This document shows positions 1 through 7,643 of a stretch of 64,000 nucleotides of DNA, in pieces. Position 1 is the stretch's first letter. Every line of letters starts with the position of its first letter. The DNA is from Pseudomonas pohangensis. Its GTDB lineage: Bacteria; Pseudomonadota; Gammaproteobacteria; Pseudomonadales; Pseudomonadaceae. The stretch covers positions 930,001 through 994,000 of the forward strand of contig NZ_LT629785.1 of NCBI RefSeq assembly GCF_900105995.1, in the 5' to 3' direction. The notes under the pieces are model-generated. The model was not told the origin of the DNA and made no database searches. It was given only the letters and a program-made list of their open reading frames with translations. The position numbers and the translations under genes are program-made.

Positions 1-1175
1 TTGGGGCGCGGCCGGAGAAAGTCCAGCAGCCGGCGCAGGTGCAGCAACAGCAGTGGTGAGTTGCGCATGCGTGGGTACTTCTCGCGCAGGAAGCTGGCCG
101 AAGGCAACAGGCGCAGGCGGATAAAACGCAGTTTGCGCTGCAGGCCCGGAATCGCACGCAGATCCAGCAGTGCCCGGCGTACCTGGCGCCCGCCCAGCAG
201 GTAACTGGTGGCGTGCTGCCCGGGCGCTGTACGCAGGCGCGCCATTGCGTCTGCTGGCAGTGGTGTGCCGAGCCGCGATTGAGCAATTTCCAGACCATTC
301 AGGCAGACCCCGGCACTGCCGTTTGCAATGGCGATCTGGCACAGCTGCGCCCAATCCGCTGGCGTCAGCGCACTGGCCAGCAGATGTATGTCGTTGGCCC
401 AGATCAGCCGGTCGCCGCCGTAATAAGTCACGCCATCCACATGGTAGGGCGTACTGATGTGCTGGGCGCGGTGCAGGCAGGCATGCAGCAGGGCTCTTGG
501 CCGGTCCAGTCCGCGTGCGGCCGGGTGCAGTTTTGCTAACGGCAGCGAATGGGCTGCGCACTGGTTGAAATCGAACAGCTCCTGCAGCGCCAGCGAGTTC
601 AGGGCCCGCCAGTGCAGGTCGATGTCGTGGCGGCTGCCGTCTGGCGTGACCAGTTCCCAGAGCTCCTGCAGGTTCAGGTCTTCCAGATCTTCGTGTTGCT
701 CGCTGAGCAGTTGATAGCCGAGGCCGGCCAGCAACTCGCGGGCTCGCGGCACATCCTGCACCGCGATAAACAGATCGCTATCGCCACGGGCACGGCTGGC
801 GGGTGTGGCATAGAGGTCATAGGCAAAGGCGCTGCCCTTGAGAATCAGCGGCTGAATGCCGGCCTGGCTGAAGGCTTTGAGCAGTTCGCCGAGCACGATC
901 CTGTGGCGCATTTCCCACATGGTCAGGGCGATGCTCTGCTCGCGCAGGGCCGCGAGTACACTCTGCGGCCAGTTGAGCAACTGTGCGGACTGTTCAAACA
1001 GCAAGCCGGCGATGCCGTGATAAATCACCCGCTGCACAAGCAGCAGTTGCTCTTGGCTAGTCTGCCATTCTGCCGGCCACGGTGACGCTTCACCGGCCAA
1101 TGTGCGGGCCAGCAGATTGTCGATCGTCGCCGTCTCAGGCACTGTCGGTTGCCGGATTTTTTGGCCGCGCAACAT
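1..1175 (-). CDS. Nucleotidyltransferase family protein (NTP_transf_5-like), partial at left edge
   Basis: The minus-strand frame is open from an ATG at 1175 to the window edge, giving about 391 codons with no stop seen. The nucleotidyltransferase-like core shows an LKGS motif near residues 112-115, GDSDLF at 131-136 and DIDLHW at 184-189. This is the KG / DxD / Dlhw pattern of the NTP_transf_5 (PF14907) group, which is often found in exopolysaccharide loci. Basic Arg/Leu-rich sequence fills the part nearest the edge. The gene is divergent from the PHP phosphatase at 1547 and about 370 bp away, and it probably belongs to the same polysaccharide locus extending to the left. Substrate is unknown. 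The family call is from motifs only. The C-terminus is missing, so full length and any extra domain cannot be judged. Confidence 0.75.
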   Translation of the reverse strand, partial: MLRGQKIRQPTVPETATIDNLLARTLAGEASPWPAEWQTSQEQLLLVQRVIYHGIAGLLFEQSAQLLNWPQSVLAALREQSIALTMWEMRHRIVLGELLKAFSQAGIQPLILKGSAFAYDLYATPASRARGDSDLFIAVQDVPRARELLAGLGYQLLSEQHEDLEDLNLQELWELVTPDGSRHDIDLHWRALNSLALQELFDFNQCAAHSLPLAKLHPAARGLDRPRALLHACLHRAQHISTPYHVDGVTYYGGDRLIWANDIHLLASALTPADWAQLCQIAIANGSAGVCLNGLEIAQSRLGTPLPADAMARLRTAPGQHATSYLLGGRQVRRALLDLRAIPGLQRKLRFIRLRLLPSASFLREKYPRMRNSPLLLLHLRRLLDFLRPRP

Positions 1176-1546
1176 CAGCGCAGCAGAATGACGGGCAGGT
1201 AAAAACCCACATGGGCGCAACACTCTATCTGTAAGTTGGTGGAGGGCAACTCGGGCCGCCCCGAAGCGGCCGAATGACATCATACTCGTCGGGCAGCGGC
1301 AACCGTGACCGTCCACCGTAACGACATGCTACCTGTGGGAGTGCTGCCCTTGGCACAAGCTTGAAAGTTTTCGCGGCGAGGCACCGCTCCCGCAAAAGCG
1401 CTCATGGCAAGGTGTCATTGAGCCGCAGTGGATTAAACGCGACAACTTGCTTGTTATGAAACCTGCGTAACATGGGCCTTACTCCGTGTAACTGCGGTCG
1501 CATAGAATCTGCCTTTAATATTGTAAATGACCCGGCAATAGCCCCC
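1176..1546. other. Intergenic region between divergent polysaccharide genes
   Basis: This 371 bp stretch separates two divergent genes and should hold both promoters. It contains one REP-like palindrome (1335-1392). No convincing small frame, RNA gene or clear sigma-70 pair was recognised. Confidence 0.5.
1335..1392. repeat. REP element, family A
   Basis: GTGGGAGTG at 1335 and CGGCGAGGCACCGCTCCC ending at 1391 form the degenerate two-arm layout seen better at 3008-3090 and 3648-3730. A CACAAGCTTG core resembles the GCACGAGCTT core of those copies. Confidence 0.6.
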
Positions 1547-2272
1547 ATGATCGACCTGCACAACCACCTGCTTCCCGGCATCGATGACGGGGCGCCTGAT
1601 CTCGACACCGCGCTGGAGCTGGCGCGCATCGCCGTGGCTGATGGCATCACGCATCTGGTGTGCACGCCACATATTCATCCGGGGCGCTACGACAACACGC
1701 CGGCGACCATTCAGGCCGCCCATGGGCAGTTTGTTGCAGCACTGGCGCAGGTGGGTATCCCGTTACAGGTCGCCACGGCGGCGGAAGTACGTTTCGGTGC
1801 CGAGCTGATGCAGGGCATTGCCCAGGGCAGCATTCCGTTTCTGGGCGAATGGCAGGACAGAAAGGTGCTGCTGCTGGAGTTCCCCCATGGCGAGATTCCG
1901 TTTGCCGCCGAGCGCATGACCGACTGGCTGTTGCAGCGCAATATTCTGCCGATGATCGCCCACCCGGAGCGCAACAAGGGCATCATGCGCACACCGTCAC
2001 GGCTCAAGCCGTTTATCGAGCAGGGCTGCCTGCTGCAGGTGACGGCCGGTTCGGTGGCCGGCAGTTTTGGCCCGGCCGCCCAGGCCATCGCCCATGACCT
2101 GCTGCAGCAGGGGCTGGTGAGCATTCTGGCTAGCGATGCGCATAACGTTGATTATCGGCCACCGATTCTGACTGACGGCTTGCAGCAAGCCGCTCAGCTG
2201 ATTGGCGAAGCACAGGCTGAGGCACTGGTGCTGCAAACGCCCTGGCAGATTGCTCAGGGCCATTTTCAGTGA
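1547..2272 (+). CDS. CpsB/CapC-like PHP-domain phosphatase
   Basis: A 241-residue PHP-fold metal-dependent phosphatase of the CpsB/CapC/YwqE group, whose members remove phosphate from tyrosine autokinases and so control polysaccharide polymerisation. Metal-binding motifs are all present: DLHNHLLPGIDDG at residues 3-15 (H5, H7), PHIHPG at 41-46, E80, HPERN at 139-143 and SDAHN at 196-200. The ATG at 1547 puts MIDLHNH at the N-terminus as in the family; an in-frame ATG at 1472 would add 25 unrelated residues. The last bases overlap the GTG of the next gene as GTGA, implying translational coupling. Role in exopolysaccharide regulation is inferred from the family and from the flanking genes. Confidence 0.88.
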   Translation: MIDLHNHLLPGIDDGAPDLDTALELARIAVADGITHLVCTPHIHPGRYDNTPATIQAAHGQFVAALAQVGIPLQVATAAEVRFGAELMQGIAQGSIPFLGEWQDRKVLLLEFPHGEIPFAAERMTDWLLQRNILPMIAHPERNKGIMRTPSRLKPFIEQGCLLQVTAGSVAGSFGPAAQAIAHDLLQQGLVSILASDAHNVDYRPPILTDGLQQAAQLIGEAQAEALVLQTPWQIAQGHFQ

Positions 2273-2991
2273 GTGCTGTGCTTGAATCTTCGCGCACCGG
2301 TCTGGGCCAGCGGCTGATGCGGCGGCGGATTTCGGCATTGCTGGCAGGGCTGCTGGCCATCGGGCTGCTGCTGTTTGGCGGACGTCTGCTGCTGGCGGGG
2401 ATTGCCGATTATCAGGCCGAAGCCTTTCTCGACGCCTGGGAGACCACAGCCAATGAGCCGGACGCACGCGCCTGGGATATCGCCCATGCCGCCGCACAGC
2501 GCGCCATCAACCTGTATCCGGTGGCCGACGGTGAACGCCTGGATCGCTTGGGCCGTATCTACAGCTGGAAACAGTTCCGCCAGCCGTTTGCCGCACCGGC
2601 TGCACAGGCTTCGCGGCAGGCCGCGCTGGATGCCTACCGCGCTTCGGTCAGCGCCCGCCCGACCTGGCCGGATAGCTGGGCGCGACTGGCCCACGCCAAG
2701 CTGTATCTGCAGCAGTTCGATGACGAGTTTGCCCATGCGTTAACCCAGGCCTTTGCCCTGGGGCCGTGGCGCATCGCGGTGAACCGCGAGCTGGTACAGG
2801 TCGGCCTGATTGCCTGGCCGCATCTGAGCACCGATCAACGTCAGGCGACGCTGGAGTCGGCACGGCGGGTGGCAGCCTTTAGTCCGGTTGAAGCGCAACA
2901 GCTACTGCAACTGGCAGGGCAGACCGGCACCCTGCAGCAGGTCTGTGGGGTGCTGGATAGCGAGAAGCCAGCGGTGGAATGCCAGCACTGA
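2269..2991 (+). CDS. VpsP-like polysaccharide biosynthesis protein
   Basis: A 240-residue protein with a basic N-terminus, one strong hydrophobic segment at about residues 21-43, and an Ala/Gln-rich helical remainder of TPR-like character (repeated A-x-x-A-Y/L-x-x-x patterns). This resembles the small inner-membrane-anchored VpsP proteins of exopolysaccharide loci, whose exact role is unknown. It starts with GTG at 2269 inside the stop region of the PHP phosphatase (GTGA), so the two are almost certainly co-translated. A REP element follows at once. Family assignment is moderate because it rests on length, topology and neighbourhood rather than on a sharp motif. Confidence 0.6.
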   Translation: MSAVLESSRTGLGQRLMRRRISALLAGLLAIGLLLFGGRLLLAGIADYQAEAFLDAWETTANEPDARAWDIAHAAAQRAINLYPVADGERLDRLGRIYSWKQFRQPFAAPAAQASRQAALDAYRASVSARPTWPDSWARLAHAKLYLQQFDDEFAHALTQAFALGPWRIAVNRELVQVGLIAWPHLSTDQRQATLESARRVAAFSPVEAQQLLQLAGQTGTLQQVCGVLDSEKPAVECQH

Positions 2992-3007
2992 AGTTGCCAC
3001 ATCCTTT

Positions 3008-3090
3008 GTGGGAGTGCCGATCCGGCACGAGCTTTTGCTCTATGTTCATATCCCGGTGCTGGCTTAATCGCGGCGAGTCGCCGCTCCCAC
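3008..3090. repeat. REP element pair (family A) left of the RAYT gene
   Basis: Two arms face each other: GTGGGAGTGCCGATCCGGCAC at the left and CGGCGAGTCGCCGCTCCCAC at the right, separated by GAGCTTTTGCTC and a less conserved centre. It is nearly the same as 3648-3730 on the other side of the transposase gene. A further half copy begins at 3124. Confidence 0.9.
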
Positions 3091-3123
3091 TGGTTCGGTA
3101 CTCCATTTCGGTTATATGTTTGT

Positions 3124-3147
3124 GTGGGAGCCACGACTTAGGGGCGA
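3124..3147. repeat. Half REP element (family A)
   Basis: GTGGGAGCCACGACTTAGG followed by GGCGAG resembles one arm of family A and lies just upstream of the RAYT start. It may be the cognate site nearest the transposase gene. Confidence 0.5.
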
Positions 3148-3177
3148 GATTTGTATCCAATGGAAAAGGATTTCCAT

Positions 3178-3624
3178 ATGCCAGAAATACGCAAGGGTTC
3201 TTCCCGTCTGCTGCGCAAGGGCCGCTTTTCACAATCCGGGCAAATTTACCTGGTGACTACTGCTACGTTGCAGCGCAGGAAAGTGTTTGCAGACTTCGAG
3301 GCAGCCAGACTTCTGGTCAACATACTGAGAATCGAGTCCGCTTCTGGAAGCTGCAAAACCCTTGCGTTTGTAGTGATGCCGGATCATTTGCATTGGTTGG
3401 TGCAGCTTGAGCAGGGGGCGTTGTCAGTGGTGGTTGGCCGGGTCAAGTCAATTTCGGCCAAACGCCTTGGTCGGCCGGTGTGGCAGGACGGATTTCATGA
3501 CAGGGCGTTGCGCAGTGATGACGATTTGCCGGCGTTGGCCCGGTATGTCGTTACTAATCCGTTAAGGGCGGGGTTGGTGAAGCGAGTCGGGCTCTACCCG
3601 CATTGGGATGCTGTCTGGTTGTAG
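3178..3624 (+). CDS. rayT: REP-associated tyrosine transposase (RAYT, TnpA_REP)
   Basis: A 148-residue Y1 transposase of the IS200/IS605-related REP-associated group, which nicks and joins single-stranded REP hairpins through an HUH site and one tyrosine. The HUH motif is DHLHW (H70, H72). The likely nucleophile is Tyr123 in RYVVTNPLRAGLV, a typical RAYT stretch. The ATG at 3178 is chosen because AAAAGGA lies 7 nt upstream; a TTG at 3151 and an ATG at 3160 are in frame but lack a site. The gene is bracketed by near-identical REP pairs (3008-3090 and 3648-3730), the expected arrangement of a REP/RAYT unit. The catalytic residues look intact, so it may be active. Confidence 0.9.
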   Translation: MPEIRKGSSRLLRKGRFSQSGQIYLVTTATLQRRKVFADFEAARLLVNILRIESASGSCKTLAFVVMPDHLHWLVQLEQGALSVVVGRVKSISAKRLGRPVWQDGFHDRALRSDDDLPALARYVVTNPLRAGLVKRVGLYPHWDAVWL

Positions 3625-3647
3625 GCCTGTTTTGTGGAGTAGATTTT

Positions 3648-3730
3648 GTGGGAGTGCCGACCCGGCACGAGCTTTTGCTTTATATGGATTGATTGGCGCT
3701 GGCTTTATCGCGGCGAGTCGCCGCTCCCAC
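3648..3730. repeat. REP element pair (family A) right of the RAYT gene
   Basis: Same structure and nearly the same sequence as 3008-3090, in the same orientation. On the minus strand its first 51 bases encode the last 16 residues and the TAA stop of the membrane protein at 3680-5164. Confidence 0.9.
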
Positions 3731-5164
3731 AGATGCTGCCTCTCCCACAGCTGTCGCCGTACCTACAGTTTTTACACCGGTTTCTCTTGCGTGGTGTCTC
3801 TTGTGCGGATGGCTGTGACTGCCGGCCAGCACGGCGATGGCGCAGAGGATGATCAGCGTGGCGGCGTTGGCCGGGATCTGCAGGTTGAAGTCGGTGCCGG
3901 AGTGGATCAGCAGGGCGATGATGCCCATGGCTGCCCCGAAACCCACGCCGCTGCGATACACCGACTGGCGTTGCCACAGGGCGCGCAGCGCATGCCACAG
4001 CGCCAGCAGCATGAAGGCGGCCAGTGGCAGGCTGCCGAGCAGGCCATACTCGATGCCGAACTGCAGATAATCGTTGTGGGCGTGGTCGAAGCGCAGGCGA
4101 ATATCGGCGCCCGGGTATTTCGGGAAGGCTGCCTCGAAGCTGCCGGCGCCCTGGCCGGTCAAGGGTTTTTCAAGCAACAGCGGGTAGGCATAGGCGAACA
4201 CATCCGGGCGGTCCTCGGTGGACTTCTGCACCACCACGCCTTCGACCACCACATCGCGCAGTTGCGTGTTGACCAGCCGGTCTTTCAACTGCTCAAGGCC
4301 GAAGTACTGGCTGATGATCAGCACGTCGATCAGGATGATGCTGCCAAGGATCAGGCTGTTGCGCAGGCGGTGCTGTTTTTCGATCAGCACGAACAGCCCG
4401 CCGGTGAGCAACAGGCTGATGAAAAAGGCGCTGTTGCCGGTGCGCGAACGGGTCAGCACCAGCGCAATGACCATCACCACCAGTGCCAGGCGCAGACGGG
4501 CTTTCGGCCCCAGCAGCAGCTCCAGCAGGTTCACCCAGCTGAATGGTCGCCCATCGCGCAGGGCCAGCATCAGGCCGATGCCGCAGGCCAGGGTCATTTC
4601 CAGATAGCCGGCCAGGTGGTTGCGGTTGATGAAGGTGCCGCTGGCCACGCCAACGCCGCTGGTCTTCGGCCCGACCAGCAGCCATTCGGTACCCGACAGG
4701 GTCATGAACGAGCCCCAGAACGCCTGCAGTGTGCCGCTGACCACCAGCGTGCCGAGCAGCAGGCTGAGGCGCTTGCGGGTGTGGCACAGGCTGACGCAGA
4801 GCATGAACAGCAGGCAGTAGCCCAGACCCAGCAGCAGGCTCTGGAAGGTCGCGCCGCTGTCGACACTGAGCCCGCCAAGCCACTGCACGGCTACCCACAG
4901 TTGTGCAGCCAGCAGCAACAGCACCATCGGCCGTGCCGCCTTCAGGGTGTTCTGGCTGTGGTGCCCGAGCAGGCCGCGCCAGCGCGCCCAGGCCCAGCCC
5001 AGTCCGAGCACGCCGATACCCAGCAGCAGCACGCCGATCGCCCAGTCGCGGTTGCTGCCCAGCGGCAGAGGCAGCCACAGCAGCAGCAGGAGTAGACCGG
5101 CTACGAGAAAGCGTTCGGCAAGACTGCTGGGTTGAGGCATTGCGGGGCTGGTCCGTAGCGGCAT
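3680..5164 (-). CDS. O-antigen ligase / Wzy-type polysaccharide polymerase-like membrane protein
   Basis: A 494-residue integral membrane protein with about ten to twelve hydrophobic segments and a large loop near residues 300-360 containing GQGAGSFE and FDHAHNDYLQ. This is the Wzy_C / O-antigen ligase (PF04932) signature, where HNDYLQ marks the periplasmic loop. It probably polymerises or ligates the polysaccharide made by the neighbouring locus. No good ribosome site is seen; ATGs at 5164 and 5140 are both possible. The last residues (VGAATRRDKASANQSI) and the stop are encoded by the REP at 3648-3730, so the natural C-terminus appears to have been replaced or extended after REP insertion. 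Polymerase versus ligase cannot be decided from sequence alone. Confidence 0.8.
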   Translation of the reverse strand: MPLRTSPAMPQPSSLAERFLVAGLLLLLLWLPLPLGSNRDWAIGVLLLGIGVLGLGWAWARWRGLLGHHSQNTLKAARPMVLLLLAAQLWVAVQWLGGLSVDSGATFQSLLLGLGYCLLFMLCVSLCHTRKRLSLLLGTLVVSGTLQAFWGSFMTLSGTEWLLVGPKTSGVGVASGTFINRNHLAGYLEMTLACGIGLMLALRDGRPFSWVNLLELLLGPKARLRLALVVMVIALVLTRSRTGNSAFFISLLLTGGLFVLIEKQHRLRNSLILGSIILIDVLIISQYFGLEQLKDRLVNTQLRDVVVEGVVVQKSTEDRPDVFAYAYPLLLEKPLTGQGAGSFEAAFPKYPGADIRLRFDHAHNDYLQFGIEYGLLGSLPLAAFMLLALWHALRALWQRQSVYRSGVGFGAAMGIIALLIHSGTDFNLQIPANAATLIILCAIAVLAGSHSHPHKRHHARETGVKTVGTATAVGEAASVGAATRRDKASANQSI

Positions 5165-5351
5165 GGGTTTACACGTGGTGGATTGTAGGGGCTTCTGCGG
5201 GATGGCTGTAACCCCGTACGGTGCAGGGGTGAGCTTGATCGATACAAATCGAATAAATAGATATTTATGCAGGATTAATTGCGCTATTCATATTTGTTTT
5301 GTAGATGCAATATCGCTGCCTACCGATCAAACACGATTTTCAGGAGGCTCC

Positions 5352-6200
5352 ATGAATACCCGGGTAGTCCAGCAGATTCTGCCGGCACGCAGCAGCCGTG
5401 ATGGCGATGGCGTGCGCATCCAGCGCGTGGTGGGCCAGCGTCAGCACGATATGGATCCATTTCTGATGCTCGATGAAATCCGTTCGGATGATCAGGCCGA
5501 TTATGTCGGCGGCTTTCCGCCTCACCCCCATCGCGGCATCGAAACCCTGACCTACATGCTCTCCGGCGGCTTTGTGCATGAAGACGATTTCGGCAATCGC
5601 GGCGAGTTGCGCAATGGTGGCGCGCAATGGATGTCCAGCGGGCGCGGCATCATTCACTCGGAAATGCCGCTGATCCATGAGGGCCTGCTGCACGGTTTCC
5701 AGTTGTGGATCAACCTGCCGGCGGCGCACAAGCTGAAAGCCCCGGAATACCGTCAGGCCACGGCCGAGGAGCTGCCGCTGATCACGCTGGAAAACGGCGC
5801 AACGCTGCGTGTGTTCGGCGGCAGCTGGCAGCTTGATGGCCGCACGCTGGGTAGTCCGCTGGACAGCATGGCAGCAGCGGCGCGCAGTCTTGATTTGCAT
5901 CTGCCGGCGGCAACCGCCTTGCGCCTCGAATTGCCGGCCAGTGACACCTTGCTGGCCTATGTCTACGAGGGCGCGCTGGAGGTCGGCTCGACCATCCAGA
6001 AGGGCCAGCTGGTGCGCTTCAGCACGGGCGAGCAGGTCACGCTGACTGCAGGCAAGCAGGGCGTGCGCCTGCTGTTGCTGGCCGGCACGCCGCTGGGCGA
6101 ACCGATTGTGCAGCACGGGCCGTTCGTGATGAATACGGAAGCTGAAATCCGCCAGGCAATCGCCGACTACCATGCTGGTTCACTGAGCAACACCCATTGA
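5352..6200 (+). CDS. Pirin family protein
   Basis: A 282-residue bicupin of the pirin family. The metal site typical of pirins is present: PHPHRGIET at residues 57-65 (H58, H60) and IIHSEMP at 100-106 (H102, E104). Pirins act as quercetinases or as redox-sensing regulators; the substrate here is unknown. The ATG at 5352 has AGGAGG at 5342-5347. DoxX follows after 30 bp with its own AAAGGAG, so a two-gene pirin-doxX operon is likely, a frequent pairing in proteobacteria. The upstream 187 bp is AT-rich for this genome and likely holds the promoter; no specific operator was recognised. Confidence 0.92.
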   Translation: MNTRVVQQILPARSSRDGDGVRIQRVVGQRQHDMDPFLMLDEIRSDDQADYVGGFPPHPHRGIETLTYMLSGGFVHEDDFGNRGELRNGGAQWMSSGRGIIHSEMPLIHEGLLHGFQLWINLPAAHKLKAPEYRQATAEELPLITLENGATLRVFGGSWQLDGRTLGSPLDSMAAAARSLDLHLPAATALRLELPASDTLLAYVYEGALEVGSTIQKGQLVRFSTGEQVTLTAGKQGVRLLLLAGTPLGEPIVQHGPFVMNTEAEIRQAIADYHAGSLSNTH

Positions 6201-6230
6201 TTGCGACATTACTCACAAAGGAGCTACACC

Positions 6231-6665
6231 ATGCAATTGCAGAAAATTCTCGCTACTGATAACTCGCTGGCCGGCCTGGTGCTGCGGGTTGGCCTGGGCC
6301 TGGCGCTGATCCCGCATGGCGCGCAAAAGCTGTTCGGCTGGTTTGGCGGCCATGGCTTGCAAGGCACTGGGCAATGGATGGAGTCCATCGGTTTGCAGCC
6401 GGGCCTGTTGATGGCTGCGCTGGCCGGTGGTGCCGAGTTCTTTGGCGGGCTGGCGCTGTTGCTCGGCCTGCTGACCCGTCCGGCAGCCGCTTTGACTGCC
6501 TTTACCATGCTGGTGGCGATTTTCAGCGCGCACTGGAGCAGCGGGTTCTTCCTCGCTAACGGCGGCTACGAGTACGCGTTCGTGCTGCTGGTTGCGTCGC
6601 TGGCGCTGCTGATTTCCGGAGCCGGACGGCTGTCGCTGGATCGCCTGCTGGTGCGCAGTGCGTAA
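6231..6665 (+). CDS. DoxX family membrane protein
   Basis: A 144-residue protein with four hydrophobic segments and the DoxX (PF07681) signature: RVGLGLALIPHGAQKLFGWF near residues 19-38 and a second segment with GGAEFFGGLALLLGL. DoxX-like proteins are small inner-membrane proteins linked to redox homeostasis and often follow pirin genes. The ATG at 6231 has AAAGGAG at 6218-6224. A family C REP directly follows the stop and may act as the transcript's 3' structure. Confidence 0.9.
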   Translation: MQLQKILATDNSLAGLVLRVGLGLALIPHGAQKLFGWFGGHGLQGTGQWMESIGLQPGLLMAALAGGAEFFGGLALLLGLLTRPAAALTAFTMLVAIFSAHWSSGFFLANGGYEYAFVLLVASLALLISGAGRLSLDRLLVRSA

Positions 6666-6671
6666 GATTGT

Positions 6672-6738
6672 GTAGGGTGGGCTTCAGCCCACCATTGTTC
6701 AGTCGGGCAGGGTAGTGGTGGGCTGATGCCCACCCTAC
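6672..6738. repeat. REP element pair, family C
   Basis: Two inverted arms: GTAGGGTGGGCTTCAGCCCA at the left and its mirror image ending in GCCCACCCTAC at the right. This copy is intact and carries GCCCACCCTACG (6728-6739), the same site that IS110 interrupts at 51480. Confidence 0.9.
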
Positions 6739-6774
6739 GATTACTCTGTGAAAGCGACCGAATCGGCCTGCTGA

Positions 6775-7461
6775 TCAGGACATGATCACCGGGCCGCCAA
6801 CCTTGATTGCCCGCTGGTAAGCCGGGCGTTTCACCAGGCGCTCGCGGTAGGCCTGCAGGTGTGGATACTGGCCGGCAGCGCTGCCACGCGCCAGGGCGGC
6901 TTCCACGGCAAAGCTCATCTGGAAATCCGCCACCGTGATGTTGTCCCCGGCAAACCACTTGTGACTGGCCAGATGCTGGTCCATGAACGCCAGCGCAGTG
7001 TTGACGTTCGGATCGACCAGTTTCTGCTGAACCTGCTCGCAGAGCTTGCGGGCGATCGGTCGCACAAAGAACGGCATCGGCTGGGTCGGGATGGTGGTAA
7101 ATACCAGCTTCATGACCATCCAGTTCATCAGCGAGCCCTCGGCGTAGTGCATCCAGAATCGGCACTGCCGGTGTTCTTCGCTGCCGACAGGCGGGTTCAG
7201 CTTGGCCAGCTCCTTCTTGCCCAGATCGCCATAGGTTTCCACCAGATATTCGAGAATCGCCCCGGATTCGGCGACGGTGATTTCACCATCGGTAATCACC
7301 GGCGACTTGCCCAGCGGGTGGACGGCTTTCAGTTCCGGCGGTGCCAGGCGGGTTTTCGCGTCGCGCTGGTAGACCTTCAGCTCATAGGGGATTTTCAGTT
7401 CTTCCAGCAGCCACAGGATGCGCTGCGAACGGGAGGTTTCCAGGTGATGAAGAGTGAGCAT
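6775..7461 (-). CDS. Glutathione S-transferase family protein
   Basis: A 228-residue cytosolic GST. The N-terminal thioredoxin-like half carries SRSQRILWLLEEL near residues 10-22, GKSPVI with the cis-proline, and the glutathione-binding ESGAILEYL stretch; the C-terminal half is all helical and has the N-capping-box-like ITVADFQMSF. Ser10/Arg11 is the probable glutathione-activating region. The ATG at 7461 gives the standard MLTLHHLE start; in-frame codons upstream run into a REP element and are not used. It stands alone, convergent with doxX. Substrate is unknown. Confidence 0.9.
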   Translation of the reverse strand: MLTLHHLETSRSQRILWLLEELKIPYELKVYQRDAKTRLAPPELKAVHPLGKSPVITDGEITVAESGAILEYLVETYGDLGKKELAKLNPPVGSEEHRQCRFWMHYAEGSLMNWMVMKLVFTTIPTQPMPFFVRPIARKLCEQVQQKLVDPNVNTALAFMDQHLASHKWFAGDNITVADFQMSFAVEAALARGSAAGQYPHLQAYRERLVKRPAYQRAIKVGGPVIMS

Positions 7462-7557
7462 CGGGCAAGTCCTTGGGGTGTTGAAGTTGGAATTCATTGA
7501 TCGGGCATGATTCTGTTCAGCGGCGCATATATGCAATATGCGTGTTGGGTAAAATCC

Positions 7558-7617
7558 GTGGGCTTCAGCCCACCGCACTCCAGTGCAATTGTCTTGGTGG
7601 GCAGAAGCCCACCCTAG
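7558..7617. repeat. REP element pair, family C
   Basis: GTGGGCTTCAGCCCACC and GGTGGGCAGAAGCCCACCCT face each other across about 22 bp, in the spacer between the GST and DUF58 genes. Confidence 0.85.
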
Positions 7618-7643
7618 GCCCACCCCGCGTGGCTGCTGCTGTG

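Noticed and set aside
3608..5095. A 495-codon Gln/Ala-rich plus-strand frame
   Set aside because: It is antisense to the Wzy-like membrane protein, whose hydrophobic segments and HNDYLQ motif are convincing; the Gln-rich product is the usual shadow of Leu-rich (CTG) codons.
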